Positions 24,547-29,113 of a DNA stretch of 29,113 nucleotides are shown here, piece by piece (positions within the stretch are counted from its first letter, which is position 1; each line of letters opens with the position of its first letter). The stretch is from Zestomicrobium sp964482405. GTDB taxonomy: Archaea; Thermoproteota; Thermoprotei_A; Sulfolobales; NBVN01. The position numbers and the translations under genes are program-made. The notes beneath the pieces were generated by a model, which was not told the DNA's origin, made no database searches, and saw only the letters and a list, made by a program, of their open reading frames with translations. The stretch covers positions 1 to 29,113 of the forward strand of contig CAYZXH010000018.1 of the NCBI GenBank assembly GCA_964482405.1, in the 5' to 3' direction.

Positions 24547-25194
24547 ATGTCCTTTTTCGATCATGTCAGGGCGTCAGCACTGCAGGAGAGACTTTCTAGG
24601 CTTGTTGATATCTCGTACGAACCGCTCAAGATCGACGAGGTTGTTGGACTAGACTTATCGTACGTTGGTAGTACCGGGGTAGCCGTGGCCACGTTACACA
24701 GGTACCCTGACATGAGTTTAGTTAGGTACGCCATAGCTTCTGACGAGGTCTCAGTTCCTTACGTGCCAGGACTCCTAGCTTTCAGGGAAGCACCGCTTAT
24801 GTTCGTTGCTTACGAATTACTGGGCACGGACCCGGACCTCATTCTAGTTAACGGGCACGGCATAACACACCCGAGGTCTTTCGGCATAGCGTCGCACGTG
24901 GGAGTAATTCTTGACAAGCCCACGATAGGTGTTGCCAAGAAAATCCTTTCGGGGAGGGAGGTAGTGGTAGATGGGGAGAGGTACTTAGAGAATAACGGGG
25001 TTTTAGGAGCTTACGTAGTTGTGAGGGGTGCTACGAAGGTGTACATGAGTATAGGTAATAAAGTGAGTTTGAGATTCGTGGTCGAGATTACGCCGAAGTT
25101 ATTCAAGAATAACGTGTTGCCGGAACCAATATATACCGCTGATAAAATTTCTAAGCAGGTGAGGAGTAGGATTGCACGTAGTAGTAGAAGGTAG
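24547..25194 (+). CDS. nfi: Endonuclease V (deoxyinosine 3' endonuclease)
   Basis: DNA-repair (and possibly RNA-acting) endonuclease cutting next to deaminated adenine. Motifs: VGLDLSY with the catalytic Asp36, YVPGLLAFREAP with Glu81, and VNGHGITHPRSFGIASHVGV. In the last motif the metal-coordinating Asp of the usual VDGHG is Asn102. KPTIGVAKK also fits the family. The 215-residue length is normal. The ATG at 24547 has GGAGG 6 nt upstream. It overlaps the riboflavin kinase gene by 23 nt. Whether Asn102 reduces activity is not known. Confidence 0.92.
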   Translation: MSFFDHVRASALQERLSRLVDISYEPLKIDEVVGLDLSYVGSTGVAVATLHRYPDMSLVRYAIASDEVSVPYVPGLLAFREAPLMFVAYELLGTDPDLILVNGHGITHPRSFGIASHVGVILDKPTIGVAKKILSGREVVVDGERYLENNGVLGAYVVVRGATKVYMSIGNKVSLRFVVEITPKLFKNNVLPEPIYTADKISKQVRSRIARSSRR

Positions 25195-25585
25195 GGTAGC
25201 TAGGGGATTCGGTGTCGGAGCTAAGTACGTCGCTATGCCCCCATACAACATAATCTTGACTGAGTTAATCGACGAGGAACCGTACCCGGGAACCCTCAAT
25301 CTGGAGATAAGCAAGACATACGAGGAATTAATTAAGGAATGCACCCCGTCAATAATAAGGAGCCTCATAGTCGATGGGGTTGAGAGAGGAGGCTTCTACT
25401 ACTGGTTCGGCAAGATCCCTGAACTCCCGGAAGAGTGGGTCCTGATAATCAGGCCTTACCTAAGCAAACACAAACCAAACGTCATAGAAATAATCTCCGG
25501 GCATAACCTGAGAGAAAAACTCTCTCTGGAGGATGGAAAGATACTGAGCGTTAAGATATACTGCGCTGACATGATACCTTCATAA
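25172..25585 (+). CDS. ribK: CTP-dependent riboflavin kinase
   Basis: Archaeal riboflavin kinase (MJ0056 type), making FMN from riboflavin with CTP as phosphate donor. The glycine-rich GRVARGFGVGAKYVAMPPY (7-25) and PYPGTLNLEI (37-46) segments are the family nucleotide and flavin-binding regions, and the 137-residue length is typical. Unlike some archaeal versions there is no N-terminal HTH domain. TTG at 25172 has GGTGAGGAG upstream, inside the end of the endonuclease V gene, so the three genes psmB-nfi-ribK look like one operon. Confidence 0.92.
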   Translation: MHVVVEGRVARGFGVGAKYVAMPPYNIILTELIDEEPYPGTLNLEISKTYEELIKECTPSIIRSLIVDGVERGGFYYWFGKIPELPEEWVLIIRPYLSKHKPNVIEIISGHNLREKLSLEDGKILSVKIYCADMIPS

Positions 25586-25657
25586 ACATTGAGTAACTAA
25601 TTATTGAGAACATAATGCTTTTTAACTTTGATTACGTTATATATATTGTGGGCCAGT
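25586..25657. promoter_or_regulatory. Short intergenic gap: T-run and promoter of RAM-domain gene
   Basis: CTTTTTAAC near 25616-25624 could serve as terminator of the ribK unit and as part of the AT-rich promoter of the next gene; ATATATAT-like sequence lies at about 25638-25647. Confidence 0.35.
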
Positions 25658-25903
25658 ATGCCTATAGCCATAGTTCTTATAAATACTGAGATAGGTTCTG
25701 AAGCCGACGTACTAAACGCTCTCGCCAACATAGAGGGAGTCAAGGAGATTTACGAAGTTTACGGCATGTACGACGTGGTGGTCAAGATAGAGGCTCCCAC
25801 ACACGAGGCACTCAGAGACTTAATAATAAACAAGATTAGGAAGATACCTCAAGTTCGAGGAACCACTACGATGATAGTGGTGGAGCAGAGGATAGTCTCT
25901 TAA
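25658..25903 (+). CDS. Stand-alone Lrp/AsnC ligand-binding (RAM) domain protein
   Basis: An 81-residue protein equal to the RAM domain of Lrp/AsnC regulators: AIVLINTEIGSEADVLNALANIEGVKEIYEVYGMYDVVVKI is the amino-acid-sensing fold. There is no helix-turn-helix, so it cannot bind DNA by itself. Such single-domain proteins can form oligomers and may sense amino acids for a partner regulator or enzyme. The open frame goes back to a TTG at 25628, but the ATG at 25658 gives the normal domain length. No ribosome site is visible, so it may be leaderless. Confidence 0.9.
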   Translation: MPIAIVLINTEIGSEADVLNALANIEGVKEIYEVYGMYDVVVKIEAPTHEALRDLIINKIRKIPQVRGTTTMIVVEQRIVS

Positions 25904-25911
25904 GAGTAACG

Positions 25912-25937
25912 AATTTTAACGTTTTTTGTTTATTTCC
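25912..25937 (+). terminator. T-rich terminator after the RAM-domain gene
   Basis: AATTTTAACG followed by TTTTTTGTTTATTT is a typical archaeal oligo-T termination stretch, 9-34 nt after the stop. Confidence 0.5.
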
Positions 25938-26002
25938 CGTGATCCTAAGAACTGTTTTAAAGATTATCTATGATTGACTGCTTAGATTGCTTTATTCGTT
26001 CC

Positions 26003-27289
26003 TCACGCGAGTAAGAAAGCTAGGTATATCAGAGTGTTAACGATAGTTACGAGCAATCCTATCTTGGAAAATTCCGTGAATGTTATCGTGGTATTCATCC
26101 TGGTTTCCAAGGTCTCTAACACTATAATGTTTGACGCCGCCCCCAGAATTGTTAGGTTGCCCGCTATCGTCGACATAGCCGCTAGAGTTAGCCACACGCT
26201 GACGTCAGCGGATACGTAACCAACGTCTTTCATGAACATTATGAATAACTTTACGAAGGGGACGTTGCTGAGTACCTGACTTATGATGAGTGAAGTTATG
26301 GTAACTGATAACAAGCTTTCCAGACCTCCGAGCTTGCTCGGCAATAAGAATGTTAGAACTGGCTGTAAGATCCCGCTCCTCCACACGCCCTCCATAGTTA
26401 TGAACATCGACATGAAGAAGACTATAGTCCCCCAATCAACGCTCGCGAGTACCTTCCTGGGGTTTCTGGATAGGAGGTATGTGCCGGCCGCTATTATGAA
26501 TGGTATGAAGCCTCTATGAGTTACATGTGGTAAGCTTAAGAGTTCTAGTAAGTCGTTCACGACCAAGCTTACTACCGTAGCGACTAATCCAAGTCCTGCG
26601 AGTAGGGCGTCACGCTTATCTTTAATAAGTTCTTGAGGTATTAAGCTAACATTAACCGATCCGTTCCTTATCTTAAAAATCTTTATTAGGATTAGCGGAA
26701 GTATAATGAGGTTGATGAGCGTCGGTATCGCGAGTTTCAAGATGAATTGTATGAAGGGCGCTGTAATACCGCTCTGTATAGCTATTAACACGTTTTGCGG
26801 GTTCCCCATAGGAGTCATCACGGAGCCTATAGTAAGCGAGTATGCTAGAAGTAGGAACATGAATTTAGGGTCTAGTCCAGCAGCTCTCGAGATTACGTAG
26901 GCTATGGGAGGACCCATAAGAGCTACCGTGTCATTCATGGCGAAAGCTGATAAGAGCCCGAAAAGAAGTGAGGAGGCGTAGATCAAGGAGTGCTTATTCT
27001 TAAACTTACTTATGTACCAAATAGAGAGAGCTGAGAGGAGCCCGGAAGACTCTGAGAGGCCGACTAAGCTGAACATACCTATCAAGAACAGGATGACGTC
27101 AATATCTATGACTAAACCGACTTCATCGAAGCTGACTAATCCTGTGATTACTGTTATGAAGGCTGAGAAAGCCATGATACTCCATACAGGTATGTGAGTC
27201 TTCCTACTCCTCAAGATCAACGAGATAATCAAGTACGTTATTATCCCTAACCCTATCCACTCAGCACTCACGAGTTCCCCGAACTGCAT
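26003..27289 (-). CDS. ArsB/NhaD/SLC13-type membrane transporter
   Basis: Polytopic carrier of the ion-transporter superfamily that includes ArsB, NhaD and citrate carriers, 428-430 residues with about eleven helices. Family features include AFAMNDTVALMGPP, TPMGNPQNVLIA in the first half and SNVPFVKLF and GAASNIIVLE in the second half, which are the repeated hairpin-loop elements of the inverted-repeat fold. Substrate (arsenite, Na+/H+ exchange or a dicarboxylate) cannot be decided. ATG at 27289 has AGGT about 9 nt upstream; a GTG at 27295 is an alternative. Stands alone on the minus strand, divergent from the DUF72 gene. Confidence 0.88.
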   Translation of the reverse strand: MQFGELVSAEWIGLGIITYLIISLILRSRKTHIPVWSIMAFSAFITVITGLVSFDEVGLVIDIDVILFLIGMFSLVGLSESSGLLSALSIWYISKFKNKHSLIYASSLLFGLLSAFAMNDTVALMGPPIAYVISRAAGLDPKFMFLLLAYSLTIGSVMTPMGNPQNVLIAIQSGITAPFIQFILKLAIPTLINLIILPLILIKIFKIRNGSVNVSLIPQELIKDKRDALLAGLGLVATVVSLVVNDLLELLSLPHVTHRGFIPFIIAAGTYLLSRNPRKVLASVDWGTIVFFMSMFITMEGVWRSGILQPVLTFLLPSKLGGLESLLSVTITSLIISQVLSNVPFVKLFIMFMKDVGYVSADVSVWLTLAAMSTIAGNLTILGAASNIIVLETLETRMNTTITFTEFSKIGLLVTIVNTLIYLAFLLA

Positions 27290-27388
27290 GAACACTACCT
27301 AATCATTATGGTGGGGGTTAAGATAATAAAGGGTTTCATGAAATAATAAAAAGTTAATGCTTTGATAAGTATATTCTTTGGGGATTAC
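27290..27388. promoter_or_regulatory. Divergent promoter region, transporter / DUF72 gene
   Basis: A minus-strand TATA-like TTTATTATC (about 27320-27330) suits the transporter, and AAATAATAAAAAG (27341-27353) suits the DUF72 gene. Confidence 0.45.
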
Positions 27389-28087
27389 GTGCCCGAGGTT
27401 TTCGTAGGTACTAGTGGCTGGGTTTACGACTGGAACTTAGGAGGTACTCTAGACTGGTATGCTGAGTTCTCAGGTCTTAACGCGGTGGAACTTAACGCGA
27501 GCTTTTATAGATTCCCCTACAAGAACCAAGTTATTGGTTGGTCTAGGAGAGGTAGCGAGCTCAGGTGGTCTGTTAAGGTTCATAAAAGCATAACTCACGC
27601 AAGTAAGGTGAGTGAGAGAGCTCTAGACACGTGGTCTAGGTTCCACGAGTTATTTAAACCGTTAGAAGGAAGCATTGATTTCTTCTTATTTCAGCTACCA
27701 CCGAACTTTTCCTGCCGTAATGAGTTACTGCGGAGAATCGAAGTCTTCTACGAGAAATCAAGGCTTGAACAAAGATTTGCTGTGGAGTTCAGACACCCCT
27801 CCTGCTTTACTGATGAAGTAGTTAAGTGGGCTCGTGACCTAGGGTTAACTTTAGTATCCGTAGACTCCCCCATTATTTCCTGGATTGTTAAGAGTAATCC
27901 CAACGTATACTTGAGACTACATGGTCGTGAGGAATGGTATGCTTATGAGTATAGTGGGGAGGAGCTTGAAGAACTAGCTAGGAGGGTGATTTCTCTGAAT
28001 CCTGGGAAGATCTACGTGTTCTTCAATAATAATCACTGGATGCTTGAGAACGCTAGGATTATGTTGAATATTCTTAAGTCTCTTTAA
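27389..28087 (+). CDS. DUF72 family TIM-barrel protein
   Basis: A 232-residue protein of the widespread but uncharacterised DUF72 family. Diagnostic segments are VFVGTSGWVYDWN near the start, NAVELNASFYRFP, and FLFQLPPNF, with FAVEFRHPSCF and VYLRLHG later, which form a TIM-barrel-like pocket. The open frame begins with a TTG at 27362, but the GTG at 27389 preceded by GGGGAT puts the start just before the first strand, as usual for the family. Function unknown. Confidence 0.9.
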   Translation: MPEVFVGTSGWVYDWNLGGTLDWYAEFSGLNAVELNASFYRFPYKNQVIGWSRRGSELRWSVKVHKSITHASKVSERALDTWSRFHELFKPLEGSIDFFLFQLPPNFSCRNELLRRIEVFYEKSRLEQRFAVEFRHPSCFTDEVVKWARDLGLTLVSVDSPIISWIVKSNPNVYLRLHGREEWYAYEYSGEELEELARRVISLNPGKIYVFFNNNHWMLENARIMLNILKSL

Positions 28088-28472
28088 CGTGGGTTTTCAG
28101 TAAGTCTAACTTATCTACTAAAAACACTCCTTTTTCTAGCGCCTCAATTACTAACGGGTTTTTCTTGGTTAGTAGCTTGATGAATTCTTGGTACGTGATT
28201 ACTACCGGCTCTATGAGAGGATTATTCTTCATGCACTCGTGCAAGATCTCAAGCCTGTCCACAGGTTTTGAAGGTATTTTCTCCGCTGTTATTGCTAAGA
28301 CTTCTATATCACTCCACTCGTTATAGTCTCCTCTAGCCACACTACCGTAAACTATTATCGTAGAATTACTTAGCTTACGTAGTACACACTCAGCGAACCC
28401 GCGTGCTCTCTCAAGATATTCTTCACGCTTCCTTACCCTCTCTTCAATAATTCCCAGACCTTCCTCACCCAA
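28074..28472 (-). CDS. MNT-domain nucleotidyltransferase (HEPN/MNT antitoxin-like)
   Basis: A minimal nucleotidyltransferase. GSVARGDYNEWSDIEVLAI carries the family Gly43-Ser44 and the metal site Asp55-x-Glu57, where the second acidic residue is Glu instead of the usual Asp. The 132-residue length is normal. In HEPN/MNT toxin-antitoxin pairs this protein is the antitoxin, AMPylating the HEPN toxin. Here the neighbouring HEPN gene is frameshifted, so this may be an orphan antitoxin. TTG at 28472 is the only suitable start seen, within the end of the HEPN pseudogene. Its tail overlaps the DUF72 stop by 14 nt. Confidence 0.85.
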   Translation of the reverse strand: MGEEGLGIIEERVRKREEYLERARGFAECVLRKLSNSTIIVYGSVARGDYNEWSDIEVLAITAEKIPSKPVDRLEILHECMKNNPLIEPVVITYQEFIKLLTKKNPLVIEALEKGVFLVDKLDLLKTHVKET

Positions 28473-28807
28473 TTTAAAACGTTCTCAGCCATGCTTATAG
28501 CTTCCAGGGATTCCTCACTCAGTATACTGTTCCTCAGGGATTCCCTCACTCCAGACGTCAGGATGCTTGGTCAGTACGTAATACTTGTTTAACCTCATAC
28601 AAAAAATTCTGAAAGAAGTGCCGTTAATGAGCGCCCCGCACGCGGCTTCCCAACACCTCATAGGATGGCTTTAACCGCTTTCTCAGCTACTTGATGTGAT
28701 TTGAAGCAAGCCCAACTATAGAACCCATGAACGTGATCTACCCTAGCAGACTCAAGAGTTCTTAAAGTACTCTCAACCCATCTCCTAAACTTTCCCTCAT
28801 CAAGCAC
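28433..28807 (-). pseudogene. HEPN-domain toxin pseudogene
   Basis: Minus-strand reading in shifting frames gives a HEPN-type protein. From a GTG at 28807 it runs LDEGKFRRWVEST, RVDHVHGFYSWACFKSHQVAEKAVKA and then a TGA at 28660-28658 (probably from CGA). Past it follow GVGKPRAGRSLTALLSEF, a frameshift near the six-T run at 28601-28606, CMRLNKYYVLTKHPDVWSEG, another shift near 28517, and AISMAENVLNWVRKVWELL, ending at 28433. Three lesions make it non-functional. AGGTAG upstream of the GTG and a TATA-like TTTTTAAAT (28836-28845, minus) mark its former start. Confidence 0.78.
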
Positions 28808-28821
28808 ACAACTACCTAAAG

Positions 28822-28853
28822 TTTAAGCAATTACAGATTTAAAAATGCTTAAA
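28822..28853. repeat. 8-bp inverted repeat upstream of the HEPN pseudogene
   Basis: TTTAAGCA (28822-28829) and TGCTTAAA (28846-28853) flank 16 nt that include the minus-strand TATA-like box. The placement suits an autoregulatory operator for the toxin-antitoxin pair. The rest of 28854-28992 is AT-rich without a gene. Confidence 0.4.
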
Positions 28854-28992
28854 TATTTAGCGAAAACTATTTTAGCAAAAACCCTCCAAAAAGGTATTTC
28901 CACTAATCTCAAAACCTACTTACAAAAGCTTAATCAATTACTTAGATAAATTATTTATTTGTTATTACCGTATTTATTGTGGTGTTTGCTTA

Positions 28993-29113
28993 GTGGTTAG
29001 CAAAGTCTTAATGATAGTGGGTCCTGAATTTGAGGATATCGAGGTTTTATATCCTTATTACAGGCTTGTTGAGGAGGGTTTTGAGGTAACTATAGCGGCT
29101 CCTTCTGAGGGTA
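28993..29113 (+). CDS. PfpI/DJ-1 family protein, 5' part
   Basis: The gene runs off the window end; 40 residues are visible. VSKVLMIVGPEFEDIEVLYP followed by YRLVEEGFEVTIAAPSEG matches the N-terminus of PfpI/DJ-1 (glutamine-amidotransferase-like) proteins, including the conserved Glu in FEDIE near the active site. GTG at 28993 has GGTG about 8 nt upstream; TTATTTGTTATTA in 28948-28965 could be the promoter. Such proteins act as deglycases or proteases under stress. Confidence 0.85.
   Translation, partial: MVSKVLMIVGPEFEDIEVLYPYYRLVEEGFEVTIAAPSEG

Noticed and set aside
26283..26320. ATGATGA followed by CTGA on the plus strand, resembling C/D boxes
   Set aside because: Lies inside the transporter coding region, lacks D' and C' at proper spacing, and is explained by chance.
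1..29113. CRISPR array or tRNA/rRNA genes
   Set aside because: No regularly spaced direct repeats and no cloverleaf or rRNA-like sequence were seen on either strand.

Overview
The window looks like a chromosome segment of a hyperthermophilic crenarchaeon (Thermoproteota, probably Desulfurococcales or a near relative; the species is not identified). The grounds are archaeal-type genes (proteasome beta subunit, CTP-dependent riboflavin kinase, a DUF504/MJ1316-like protein, a Nog1-type GTPase, an archaetidylinositol-phosphate-synthase-type CDP-alcohol transferase, an archaeosortase), TTG and GTG starts with GGTGA-type Shine-Dalgarno sites, TATA-like boxes about 26 nt from starts, heavy AGG/AGA/ATA/CTA codon use, and two candidate C/D box sRNAs.

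Layout. (1) 95-9163, minus strand: ten nearly contiguous genes for a cell-surface system. In transcription order they are a secreted/anchored small protein, an exported DUF1616-tail-like protein, a DUF1616-like membrane protein, two FtsX-type ABC permeases with a GT-C-like polytopic protein, an ABC ATPase, an archaeosortase with an EpsI-like extracytoplasmic tail, a MoxR AAA ATPase and a small polytopic protein. A dolichol-phosphate-sugar-synthase-like GT2 enzyme (9206-10159) is divergently transcribed from the same promoter region. This is the best candidate for an undescribed system: archaeosortase-linked processing, export and perhaps glycosylation of surface proteins. (2) 10170-11735: a small membrane protein, then a decayed solo TnpB element (IS200/IS605 group) whose RuvC-I region is lost, with a left-end hairpin and a well-preserved structured 3' segment resembling an omega RNA. 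(3) 11738-13600: glutamine synthetase, then a gene-poor stretch with a candidate C/D box sRNA. (4) 13601-18940, plus strand: a complete Dpp/Opp-type ABC importer (binding protein, two permeases, two ATPases) behind a strong leaderless promoter.

(5) 19007-20341: a CDP-alcohol phosphatidyltransferase, a 106-residue gene that appears to start with CTG, and a small unknown gene, followed by a second candidate C/D box sRNA. (6) 20500-23863, minus strand: a DUF504/MJ1316-like protein, a Nog1-type GTPase and a PAPS-reductase-like protein fused to a zinc ribbon and a 2x[4Fe-4S] ferredoxin. (7) 23927-25585, plus strand: a proteasome beta subunit with Ala in place of the catalytic Thr1, endonuclease V with Asn at a metal-ligand Asp position, and riboflavin kinase. 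(8) 25658-29113: a stand-alone Lrp/AsnC ligand-binding domain, an ArsB/NhaD/SLC13-type transporter, a DUF72 protein, a HEPN/MNT toxin-antitoxin pair with a frameshifted HEPN gene, and the start of a PfpI/DJ-1 family gene running off the end.

All assignments are from reading motifs and context only; no database search was run.
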